Source of the DNA: Oscarella lobularis
Taxonomy: Eukaryota > Porifera > Homoscleromorpha > Homosclerophorida > Oscarellidae
Direction of reading: 5' to 3'
Assembly: GCF_947507565.1 (NCBI RefSeq)
Contig: NC_089193.1
Coordinates: 1,980,325 to 2,044,324, forward strand
DNA: 64,000 bases
Within the stretch, counting starts at the first letter, position 1. Every line of letters starts with the position of its first letter. Below the pieces are notes generated by a model. The model had not been told where the DNA came from and ran no database searches. It saw nothing but the letters and a program-made list of their open reading frames with translations. Both the position numbers and the translations under genes were made by a program. Shown in pieces: positions 34,693 through 44,649 of this stretch.

Positions 34693-36866
34693 ATGACGTC
34701 GTTGGATTCCACTAGTCCAATTCCACAAGACGAATTGTTTCTCCTCTTACGTAAGATTCTCAGGGGACTCGCTATCTCGTGACGTCGCGATTTCTTAGTC
34801 GCCTCCTGCCTTGCTATCGCCTCATTGGCGGTTACAGTAATTGCGACAGTTATTTGCTGTCAAAAACTCTTCGAAAAGAGAAGCGAAAGCGAAGACGAAC
34901 ACGTAGGAGGCGGAACAGGGTTCAAGAATTTATTAGCCTAGATGATGTTCATAGAGCGGCGAAGAAAAGACTCCTCTTCTGCTCGAATCCGAATCGAGTT
35001 CACCACCACCACCACCAACACCACCACCACCGTCGATTGACCCTACACAGCTTCCGTCTCTCCCGCAGCTCGATTCGGGATTCAACGAAAGCGTTAAGGA
35101 ACCAGAAAGCGACGCGAATCCTCCAGTAGATTTGGGTCCCAGTGTCCGCGAACACGAGCTGCAGATGTCGGCGTCTGGTAGCGCCAGAACGACGCCCAGC
35201 GGATCTTATACGTGAGAGCTAGTCTAGCTACACTATCTCCGTCTAGAATTTCGTTTAGGCATGACGAGGAGATGAAGAAGAATCTTCCTGTAAAGTGGCC
35301 AACTGCACAGGCAGCACGGCTATCTAACTTGTCGGATATAAGCGGGGGAAAGTCGGGGGAAAGGACTTCAATGTCTGTAGATGAGCGACGAAGTCCATCT
35401 GTGGACACTGACACTGCAAAACCGCCTAAGGATGAATTTTTTGTTAACCAAACAGCGGTTGTTGATGAAGAAAAGGTGTGTTATCCTCCCGAAACGGAGC
35501 AGATAGCGGTGGTTGATAAAAAAGGAAAGGTGCTTCATCCGCCCCCATATGTTGCTCCCACAGCTGAGTCGCCAGGAAAGGGGGAGAAAGCAAAGACAGA
35601 CGTGAAGTCAATGACTATTGATTACGATAAAAGTAAAGTTCCTATTCCTGACAAAGGGAGGGAAAAATCTTCAAGTATTGATGATCGTGGTGAAAACACC
35701 CCCGGAGCGATGGATAGAGCACTTGGGCCAGATTCTTATAAAGAAAAGGTTATAGAAAATCCAGCAAAGAGACATCCATTTCACGAGAAAGAGAAAGATC
35801 TTCAGCGTGCTGGCGTCAGTGACCGTTTTGACATAGAAACTTACGCTAAACGGGAATGGAAAGGAAACACGTCAAAGGCTAAAGCAGTGCTCAGTGTAAA
35901 GCCTTAGAAATAAGCGTAGAATCTTGACTTACGTTTCCTGCTCTTTGTAGGGATATAAGGAAATCAAAGGCCACGGATTTGACACGTTGAGACGAATCCG
36001 TGGAGATAATTATTGCGCTATACGAGCGTCTCTTTTCCAAGCTCTCACAAACAGAACTCCAATGGTCAGAATGTGGGAGGCTCTTCCCTACAAAACAGTA
36101 AATAAATCCAAAGTGAACGAATTTTATAAGAGATACGTTACTGTCCTTAGATGGTGGAAGATTTCAAGAGAGAATTTCGCTGTCACTGGCTCACTAAATG
36201 GAGTTTTGCGAAACGTTTACATCCAGACGAGGCAGAAGTCATAAATGTGTTGACTGATTGCCTTCAAGTTCTTAGCTCTAGAGTAAAGATGAATAGATAA
36301 ATAATCTAGTTCTTTCTCAATATATGTCCTTTGTTTTTAGGCTGGAGAATGCGTGAAAAGAGAACACTACAAGGAACGACTTGATTACGTTGTGGCGCTT
36401 TTCAATGACGACAAAAATTGGCAGATCACCTTTAGCCTTATGGAATCAATCAAATTCCTGATGCTAAAAGCCGCTGTTGAGCTCTATGCTAATATACAGC
36501 GTAATGAAGATGCTCCTTTCTGGGCACATATACTATTTGCCAGAGACACTTCACCAAACCCGGAAGCATTCATGAAAAATCATCTCAACGTTGTAGGTGA
36601 TACTGGAGGATTGGAACAGGTATTGGTATAGCTACTATGTATCGTTGCGTGATAAATATTTTCTTTAGGTTGAGATGTTTTTGCTTGGTTTTTCGTTGCA
36701 AGCAACTGTTAAGGTAATGAGGCCTTCTCAGTTTGGTAAAGAGGACTTTGTTACTTTGTATCCTGATGATTTGGCTAAGGACTGTCCGAAGCTGGCTCTA
36801 GTGGCTGAAGATGATCGTCACTATAATATATTAACCACCGAAGGCAATAAAGAGACGACTGTGTGA
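34693..36866 (+). CDS. OTULIN: OTULIN-like linear-ubiquitin deubiquitinase, copy 1, hydrophobic N-terminus
   Basis: OTULIN cleaves Met1-linked (linear) ubiquitin chains. Eight exons (34693-34750, 34838-34902, 34955-35211, 35259-35895, 35951-36097, 36151-36282, 36341-36619, 36669-36866) close in frame at 590 residues. The catalytic domain carries REWKGNT, RGDNYCAIRASLFQAL (Cys361), FARDTS, HLNVVGDTGGLEQVEMF and EDDRHYN (His576, Asn578), matching human Cys129, His339 and Asn341. It ends KETTV, a class I PDZ ligand like the human ETSL. The first two exons encode a 13-residue hydrophobic run (LFLLLLIATVICC) followed by basic residues, suggesting a membrane anchor or lipidation, though it is short for a helix crossing. 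A Ser/Pro-rich linker follows. The residue matching human Tyr56 (HOIP binding) is Asp. N-terminal exons are less certain than the catalytic ones. Confidence 0.85.
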
Positions 36867-37042
36867 TTAGATGATGTAGTTATGTCTGCACTTCAGTTTA
36901 GTATTTGTGTAAAAACTTGCTCTTGTACTTCATCGTGAAATAGATACATGATTTGGAGGCTTGCCAAATTTCGTGGGTTGCGCTCACCTCTGACCTTCTG
37001 TGACGCACGCTACTTCTCTAGCCTCAAGAGTCTCAGCGAACA

Positions 37043-37320
37043 ATGGCGGAGGAATGGGAGGTAGTGTGGGAAATGATAACAGATGTCCACAAAAACGTTG
37101 TACTTCGCCCAAAACTCTTTTTTGCGCTAATAGAAAAGCGCCTGATAAATTTCGACGACGTTGAAGAAATCAATCTTGCTAAAACCAACATGGACAAGCT
37201 TGGAGTCCTCATTGGAGGGTATCTGTCAAAGACAGGGCCGGGATCACTTGACAAGTTCTTGGAAGCCCTACGAAAGGACGATCAGCAATATATCGCGGAT
37301 CAAATCTCGTCGAGAAAACG
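37043..37320 (+). other. CARD domain of the CARD-OTULIN protein
   Basis: About 90 residues with the CARD pattern: an N-terminal helix WEMITDVHKNVVLRP, then LFFALIEKRLINFDDVEEINLAK, a KLGVLIGGYLSKTGPG turn, and DKFLEALRKDDQQYIADQI. The hydrophobic spacing and the G-P-x-x-LxxFLEALR end are the usual CARD helix 4-6 features. DEATH or DED folds are less likely because of that last motif. Confidence 0.8.
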
Positions 37321-40300
37321 TCAACGTGAGATGCTAAACTCCTCTACTTCAGCAAAACCAAGTCCTTCCGAGATTGGTGAAGACACCAAAAGTATGAAGG
37401 CCCCTTCTCAGGTTTCACTAATAGTCATACCAGCAGCAACTGTGCATACTAAAAAGGCAACAGTTGACAAGAAAAGTTATGTTACAATCACTGTTCCCAG
37501 CACCACCAGGGTAGCGCCAGTAAAGCCGACTGAAGAGAACAAAGACCAAGCTACTACTGCTAAAACAGAGTTTTGTCATGATGTAAAAGATGAAATAGAA
37601 GAGGGACCTGTGGCTCGAATAGAAATTGCTCCTGGCTCTTTGTCTGATGACTGTGGCGACAAACAAACAATTGAAATAGCTTTGACAGTGCAATCGCTAT
37701 CTTCGAACAGTAGCATTTCCGGTCGCCGAGAGCGTCTGAAAAGTGAAATGTCTGACGCATCGTCTAGTAGTGGAAATTATAGTCAAGAAGACAAGGAAAT
37801 TTTCAGTCCTCTAAATGAAGAGGATAGAAGCCTTGATACCTCTCATGCTGTGCCAATTGGCCCAATGGTGTCTCTCAAATCAAACCTCGAAGTGCAGCTA
37901 AATAAACCAGCAAGAGTGACTGTACCTCATGCAGACATCAGCGAGTGTGTTTTGGATGGCTACTCCGGAGACACACCTTCCGTGGAAGTACGGCAACTAA
38001 GCATTAGTAACGACAGCTCTGGAAAGAAATGGCTTGTAGTTGAATCAGTACAGCAGAAAGACAAGTCATTCGTTTTCTTACAAAAAATACCTCTAGATGC
38101 TGTGTTTATCGCCTTAGCAAAATCGGAGTCCTTAGTGCGCGACTGGTATGAAACAAATATTGAATTTTGGATTGTTGGAAGTCCCTTCCTTGATCAGCTG
38201 TTATATCCCCACTTAGTTTGTTTAACTGGCGGCTTTCCTCTCGACATGAATCAACTAAAAGTTGGAAAAGACGAACATTACCCTACTAGTTGGGCTTTGC
38301 CTGTAAAACGAAAAGTGCCAATTCAGACAGCCATTACGGCAAGCATGACAGCGCGGGATAAACACTGGTGCTTTGACGAATCAAGTTCATCAAAAACGTT
38401 GCTTTTATCTACTGATTTTAGTCAACAGACAGTTACGTTTTGCCTTGAGCATTCTTCGCGTCAAAAAGAAAAAGCACCCTTGGAAAAGGCAAATTGTTGT
38501 TGCACCGTAAAGCTACACAATGAAACAGTGACAATCCCCTTTTCGACTCCTGAAGATACCACGTTGTCTTTGGAGACAAAGTCAGAAAATGTTCCAAGAG
38601 ATCGTGATTCGGACTTCCGTGGCGACAAATATACTCAATTTTGTAAGTCGGTGTTGCCTAACAGTAGCGACAGCTCAACACGACAAGGATTGCTGATGGA
38701 ATCAGCGTGAGTAATACATGTAGTCTGAATGTAAAGTGCCTACGTCTCTCTTTAGGCTTTTGACTGAAGACATGACTAACAATGATTGTGAGGAAATTCC
38801 CAACGTTTCCTCCACTGACCGGTCAGATGAAAAAACGGAAATAAAGCCAACTAATGATCCTGATGGAGGAAAAATTTCCAGCGCAACGGATAGCTCATTC
38901 CGGGAATCTGATGAAAAAAATGCTAATCAAGTCTATGACGGTCGCGGAGAAGACAGCAAAAGCTATAAGGAATCCGAAAGCGACATGAACCCTACAGTAG
39001 ATTTGGGTCCCAGTGTCAGCGAACACGAGGTGCAGATGTCGGCGTCGGGTAGCGCCAGAACGACGCCCAGCGGATCTTATACGTGAGAGCTAGTCTAGCT
39101 ACACTACTGTATCTTGGTCTAGAACTACGTCTCTCTTTAGGCTTTTGACTGAAGACATGACTAACAATGATTGTGAGGAAATCCCCAACGTTTCCTCCAC
39201 TGACTGGTCAGATGAAAAGACGGAAATAAAGCCAACTAATGATCCTGATGAAGGAAAAATTTCCAGCGCAACGGATAGCTCTTTTGGGGAATCTGATAAA
39301 GAAAATGATAATCAAGTCTATGACGGTCGCGGAGAAGACAGCAAAAGCTATACGGAATTCGAAAGCGACATGAACCCTACAGTAGAATTGGGTCCCAGTG
39401 GCAGCGAACGCGAGCTGCAGATATCGGCGTCGAGTAGCGCCAGAACGACGCCCAGCGGATCTTATACGTGAGAGCTAGAGTCTAGCTACACTACTGTATC
39501 TCGGTCTAGAATTTCGGTTAGGCATGACGAGGAGATAAAGAAGAGTCTCCCTGTAAAGTGGCCACCTGCACAGCAATCTAACTTGTCTGTGGACACTGAC
39601 ACTGCAAAACCGCCTGAGGATGAATTTTTTGTTAACCAAACAGCGGTTGTTGATGAAGAAAAGGTGTGTTATCCTCCCGAAACGGAGCAGATAGCGGTGG
39701 TTGATAAAAAAGGAAAGGTGCTTCATCCGCCCCCATATGTTGCTCCCACAGCTGAGTCGCCAGGAAAGGGGGAGAAAGCAAAGACAGACGTGAAGTCAAT
39801 GACTATTGATTACGATAAAAGTAAAGTTCCTATTCCTGACAAAGGGAGGGAAAAATCTCCAATGATTGATGATCGTGGTGGAGAAAACATCCCCGGAGCA
39901 ATGTATAGAGCACTTGGGCCAGATTCTTATAAAGAAAAGGTTATAGAAAATCCAGCAAAGAGACGTCCAATCCACGAGAAAGAGAAAGATCTTCAGCGTG
40001 CTGGCGTCAGTGACGGTTTTGACATAGAAAGTTACGCTAAACAGGAATGGAAGGGAAACACGTCAAAGGCTAGAGCAGTGCTCAATGTACAGCCTTAGAA
40101 ATAAACGTAGAATCTTGACTTACGTTCCTGCTCTTTGTAGGGATATACTGAGATCAAAGACTACGGATTTGACACGTTGAGACGAATCCGTGGAGACAAC
40201 TATTGCGCTATACGAGCGTCTCTTTTCCAAGCCCTCACAAACAGAATTGAGATGGTCAGAATATGGGAGGCTCTTCCCTACAGAACAGTAAATAACTTCA

Positions 40301-41054
40301 AAATGAACGAATTTTATAAGAGATGCGTTACTGTCCTTAGCTGGTGGAAGATTTCAAGAGACAATTTCACTGTCACTGGCTCACTAAATGGAGTTTTGCG
40401 AAACGTTTGCATCCAGACGAGGCAGAAGTCATAACTATGTTGGCTGATTGCCTTCAAGTTCTTAGCTCTAGAGTAAAGATGAATCGATAAATAATCTAGT
40501 TTTCTCAATATCTGCCCTTTATTTTTAGGCTAAAGAATGCGTTAGAAGAGAACACTACAAGGAACGACTTGATTACGTTGTGGCGCTTTTCAATGACGAC
40601 AAAAATTGGAAGGTCACCTTTAGCCTTATGGAATCAATCAAATTCCTAATGCTAAAAGCCGCTGTTGAGCTCTATGCTAATATACAGCGTAATGAAGATG
40701 CTCCTTTCTGGGCACATATACTATTTGCCAGAGATACTTCACCAAACCCGGAAGCATTCATGAAAAATCATCTCAACGTTGTAGGTGATACTGGGGGACT
40801 GGAACAGGTATTCATATAGCTACTATGTATCATTGCGTGATAAATATTTGCTTTAGGTTGAGATGTTTTTGCTTGGTTTTTCGTTGCAAGCGACTGTTAA
40901 GGTAATGAGGCCTTCTCAGTTTGGTAAAGAGGACTTTGTTACTTTGTATCCTGATGATTTGGCTAAGGACTGTCCGAAGCTGGCTCTAGTGGCTGAAGAT
41001 GATCGTCACTATAATATATTAACCACGGAAGGCAATAAAGAGACGACTGTGTAA
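37043..41054 (+). CDS. OTULIN: CARD-OTULIN fusion, copy 2 (1212 residues)
   Basis: Eight exons (37043-38706, 38756-39082, 39141-39467, 39522-40086, 40141-40287, 40341-40472, 40529-40807, 40857-41054) sum to 3639 nt and close in frame. Residues 1 to about 90 form a CARD: helices with KLFFALIEKRLINFDDVEEI and a final GPGSLDKFLEALRKDDQ. A long middle region follows, disordered and then a globular part (about 330-500) I cannot place. Two consecutive 327-nt exons are duplicates of each other. The C-terminal part is a complete OTULIN domain with Cys983, His1198, Asn1200, EWKGNT and a KETTV PDZ ligand. Residue 901 keeps the Tyr of an AMYRA motif that resembles the human HOIP-binding MYRA. CARD domains join innate signalling hubs by homotypic contact, so this enzyme probably edits linear ubiquitin at such a hub. 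No known OTULIN I can recall has a CARD. Confidence 0.88.
38756..39467 (+). repeat. Tandemly duplicated 327-nt symmetric exon in CARD-OTULIN
   Basis: Exons 38756-39082 and 39141-39467 have equal length and nearly identical sequence, including the 58-nt intron between them. Both begin LLTEDMTNNDCEEIPNVSS and end ARTTPSGSY-T. They are phase 2 at both ends, so any copy number keeps the frame. A partial version is present in copy 1 (35110-35211) and copy 3 (42940-43150). Confidence 0.9.
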
Positions 41055-41193
41055 TTAAATTTGACAATAGTTATGTCTGCGCTGTTTTAGTTGAGTCTGT
41101 GTGAAATACCTGCCTGTTATCAAAAATAGATACAGTATGTAACAGCAAAAAATCGTCAGTTCACATTTAGGCTTGCCACGAACATGGACATAT

Positions 41194-42561
41194 CTAGGTA
41201 ATCAAGCTGCACTCTATGGATGACGATTGAGCAATATTTGACAACTCCAGATAGAGATCTCCTCTTTCAGAAAGCGGTTTTGCAGGACAGCCATAGTCTT
41301 CACCCTTTACAGTGAGAGAAAAGCCAGGAAATTCAAAGTCGATTGTTTTATTCTTTGAAGCAGACACAACAAAGGAAAGTTGTGAAGAACTATAGGAGCC
41401 CAGACTTTGTCCGGTAGTGGGAACAGAAACAGACACCTCACTTCCAGCAGCTCCACAAATTTGGAACTGAATTCCAAAGTTGGACGCACCCTGCCTCTCA
41501 GTTTTAAAATGAACGGACAAAGTACCAGTGTTAAAAACCTGCTGCTGCTGATGCCCGTAATGTGAAGAATACTGAGAATACGTAAACGTAGAACTAAGAT
41601 TGTGAACTCGGAATTGAATTTTACATCCAACATCCTCCAGAAACTTTAGTACCTTCTCCCGTGAAATGGCTATTGTAGGAGTGGTGACATTACCGAAAGA
41701 GTACGCTGTTTTTTCAGATACTGTACAGCCTATTGCAAGACTTGAGTCAAAAGTAAGGACCATTCGTTTCTCGGCAAAAAGCGGAGAAGGAAGTTGAAGA
41801 ACAGGACTCTTTGGCTGATGCTGATAAGTAACAGCAGAAAGAATAACTTTGCTATTAACTAAACCACTCTCTTGCACGCTGCCAACAAGATAGGCTGTTG
41901 GAATAAGTCCAAAGCGTATGTTATCTATGAGCTTCTCAACGTGTGAGCTATCTTTGTGATGTTCGGTCCAGCGAGAAACAGCCTCAAAAATTTGATATTC
42001 GGCTACTTGAAGAGCTTCAAACTGCACAATAGCAAGAGCCTGCTCACCAGAAAGAGACTCTGCAAACGCTTTGCTAGCCAGCACCTTGGAGGCTTCAACT
42101 GTGGCAATACAACGGCACCTTGCATAGAGGTCATCATCATATTGTCTAGCAAAGTCCATATAAAGGCAGACATTGTCAGGATTGAGATTGCTCTGCAGCC
42201 ACTGCGAGCATTTTTCTTTCAGATAAGCCACGTTATAATAATCGCACAGTTTCACCAATTCCGTGATTTTACTCGGGTCAATTTCTGTCTTGCCTGTATA
42301 AAAGTATCGCAGCAGCGCTTCAAACGCCACCTCGTCAGCTTCTGGCAATTCAATTTCACTTTCCGTTCCTTCTAGCATGCTTCCATAAAGCATTCGATCC
42401 ATAACGTCACTGTGCGTCGCAAGGATCGGTCGATGAGCAGACGACGGTACCTTTTGGGGTCCAAGCAAGAATGTTACGTCAGAATGAGATCGCGTTTTAA
42501 ACAGGTCTTCCTGGGCACTGGAAAACGCCGCAGAGCAGTCAAACGAAAGAGATTGGGCCAT
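41194..42561 (-). CDS. BTB-BACK protein with PHR-like C-terminus, copy 1, intronless
   Basis: 455 residues from ATG at 42561. The BTB domain (about 15-125) has HSDVTFLLG, VPSSAHRPILATHSDVMDRMLYG and the FEALLRYFYTGKTEI end. The BACK domain follows (about 130-240: NLNPDNVCLYMDFARQYDD, FEAVSRWTEHH, IRFGLIPTAYLVG). The C-terminal ~180 residues form a beta-rich region similar in position to the PHR domain of BTBD1/2/3/6. Such proteins usually recruit substrates to Cullin-3 E3 ligases; that role is family inference. It stands on the minus strand between OTULIN copies and is duplicated together with them. A longer in-frame reading upstream lacks ATG. Confidence 0.86.
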   Translation of the reverse strand: MAQSLSFDCSAAFSSAQEDLFKTRSHSDVTFLLGPQKVPSSAHRPILATHSDVMDRMLYGSMLEGTESEIELPEADEVAFEALLRYFYTGKTEIDPSKITELVKLCDYYNVAYLKEKCSQWLQSNLNPDNVCLYMDFARQYDDDLYARCRCIATVEASKVLASKAFAESLSGEQALAIVQFEALQVAEYQIFEAVSRWTEHHKDSSHVEKLIDNIRFGLIPTAYLVGSVQESGLVNSKVILSAVTYQHQPKSPVLQLPSPLFAEKRMVLTFDSSLAIGCTVSEKTAYSFGNVTTPTIAISREKVLKFLEDVGCKIQFRVHNLSSTFTYSQYSSHYGHQQQQVFNTGTLSVHFKTERQGASNFGIQFQICGAAGSEVSVSVPTTGQSLGSYSSSQLSFVVSASKNKTIDFEFPGFSLTVKGEDYGCPAKPLSERGDLYLELSNIAQSSSIECSLIT

Positions 42562-42660
42562 TCGAAACTGAAGTGAGAATTGAAAGTGAAAGTTCACGAA
42601 GCGCGTGCTTTAGCTAACGCTGTGAAAATTCATTGATATTTCGTTTTAGCGAAATTCGAC
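42562..42660. promoter_or_regulatory. Shared 98-bp head-to-head promoter region, copy 1
   Basis: Ninety-nine bases separate the start codons of BTB copy 1 (-) and the truncated PH gene (+). The stretch is strongly conserved with 45982-46079, including ATTGATATTTCGTTTTAGCG. No TATA box is evident. A bidirectional promoter is the simplest reading. Confidence 0.55.
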
Positions 42661-42931
42661 ATGGAATCTATCTGCAGTGGATATCTAACATTCTGCAATC
42701 CAGAACCAAACCCCGAATCGTCCTCTCGTGCGGCTTCAAAAGCCCTACTGAAGGTCTATCGCAAACAGGTTAGTGCCATTGCCCCTGTCAATCAAACTCC
42801 TGAGTTGAAATAGGCAGGGAAAGAAAGGTGGTTTGTCTTCAAGCGACACCCAACTATAAAGTCGCAGACAAGAATAGAATACTATAAACATGAAAGCGTG
42901 ATGCAAACGGAACTCGACGCCAAAGGCTGCA
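42661..42931 (+). pseudogene. Truncated PH-domain adaptor, copy 1
   Basis: Near-identical to the first exon and first part of the second exon of the intact gene at 46080. After GGCTGCATA (about 42931) the homology stops and sequence from an OTULIN linker exon begins, out of frame and meeting TAG within eight codons. The piece could still encode a truncated PH domain but is best read as a duplication scar. Confidence 0.8.
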
Positions 42932-44496
42932 TAATGAAAAATTTCCAGCGAAACAGATAGCTCTTTCGGGAAATCTGATGAAAAAATTGATATTCAAGTC
43001 TATGACGGTCGCGGAGAAGACAGCAAAAGCTACAAGGAATCCGAAAGCGACATGAACCCTACAGTAGATTTGGGTCCCAGTGTCAGCAAACACGAGGTGC
43101 AATATCGGCGTCGGGTAGCGCCAGAATGACGCCCAGCGGATCTTATACGTGAGAACTATTCTAGCTACACTACTGTATTTCGGTCTAGAATTTCGTTTAA
43201 GCATGACGAGGAGATAAAGAGGAGTCTCCTGTAAAGTGGCGGGGATGGATTGGCCAGGCGCTCCGTTCGGCCAAGTATGTTGCTCTCAAGGCCTTTTCGC
43301 CAGGAAAAGAGGAACCAAGGATTAATGATCGTGGTGGAGAAAGCATCCCCGGAGCGATGGATAGAGCACTTGGGCCAGATTCTTATAAAGAAAAGGTTAT
43401 AGAAAATCCAGCAAAGAGATGTCCAATCCACGAGAAAGAGAAAGATCTTGGCGTCAGTGACCGTTTTGACATAGAAACTTACGCTAAACGGGAGTGGAAA
43501 GGAAACACGTCAAAGGCTAGAGCAGTGCTCAATGTATAGCCTTAGAAATAAACGTAGAATTTTGACTTACGTTCCTGCTCTTCATAGGGATATAGTGAAA
43601 TCAAAAGCTACGGATTTGACACGTTGAGACGAATCCGTGGAGATAACTATTGCGCTATACGAGCGTCTCTTTTCCAAGCCCTCACAAACGGAACTCCAAT
43701 GGTCAGAATGTGGGAGGCTCTTCCCTACAAAACAGTAAATAAATTCAAAGTGAACGAATTTTATAAAAGATACGTTACTGTCCTTAGCTGGTGGAAGATT
43801 TCAAGAGAGAATTTCACTGTCACTGGCTTACTAAATGGAGTTTTGCGAAACGTTTGCATCCAGCTGAAGCAGAAGTCATAACTATGTTGATTGATTGCCT
43901 TCAAGTTCTTAGCTTTAGGGTAAAGATAAATAATAATCTACTTCTTCTCAAATATATGTTCTTTATTTTTAGGCTGGAGAATGCGTTAGAAGAAAACACT
44001 ACAAGGAACGACTTGATTACGTTGTGGCGCTTTTCAATGATGACAAAAATTGGCAGATCACTTTTAGTCTTATGGAATCAATCAAATTCCTGGCTAAAAG
44101 CCGCTGTTGAGCTCTATGCTAATATACAGCGCAATGAAGATGCTGCTTTATGGGCACAGGCACTATTTGCCAGAGACACTTCACCAAATCCGGAAGCGTT
44201 CATGAAAAATCATCTCAACGTTGTAGGTGATACTGGGGGACTGGAACAGGTATTTTTATAGCTACTATGTATCATTGCGTGATTAATATTTGCTTTAGGT
44301 TGAGATGTTTTTGCTTGGTTTTTCGTTGCAGGCAACTATTAAGGTAATAAGGCCTTCTCAGTTTGGCAAAGAGGACTTTGTTACTTTGTATCCTGATGAT
44401 TTGTATGAGGACTGTCCGAATCTGGCTCTAGTGGCTGAAGATGATCGTCACTATAATATATTAACCACGGAAGGCAATGAAGAGACGATTGTGTAA
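42932..44496 (+). pseudogene. OTULIN: OTULIN copy 3, broken by frameshifts and a missing 5' end
   Basis: Begins midway in the linker cassette, fused to the PH fragment. Single-base losses relative to copies 1 and 2 lie in the cassette (near 43100) and at the next exon start (near 43228), and the acceptor before that exon is changed. A large part of the linker (about 43260-43310) is replaced or deleted. In the catalytic region a 2-base deletion near 44091 shifts frame to a stop after FLAKSRC. The catalytic Cys exon and the last exon with RHYN are otherwise well preserved, ending EETIV. Inactivation therefore looks recent. Confidence 0.82.
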
Positions 44497-44649
44497 TAAT
44501 TAGTTAGTGCTGTTTTAGTCTTTGTGCGAAATACCTGTTATCACAAAATAGAAATGTAATAGCAAAAAATCGTCAGCTCACATTTAGGCTTGCCACGAAC
44601 ATGACAAAGAATGTTGTTCAGAAAAAGTCACTACTGAAGAAAGCTTTTC

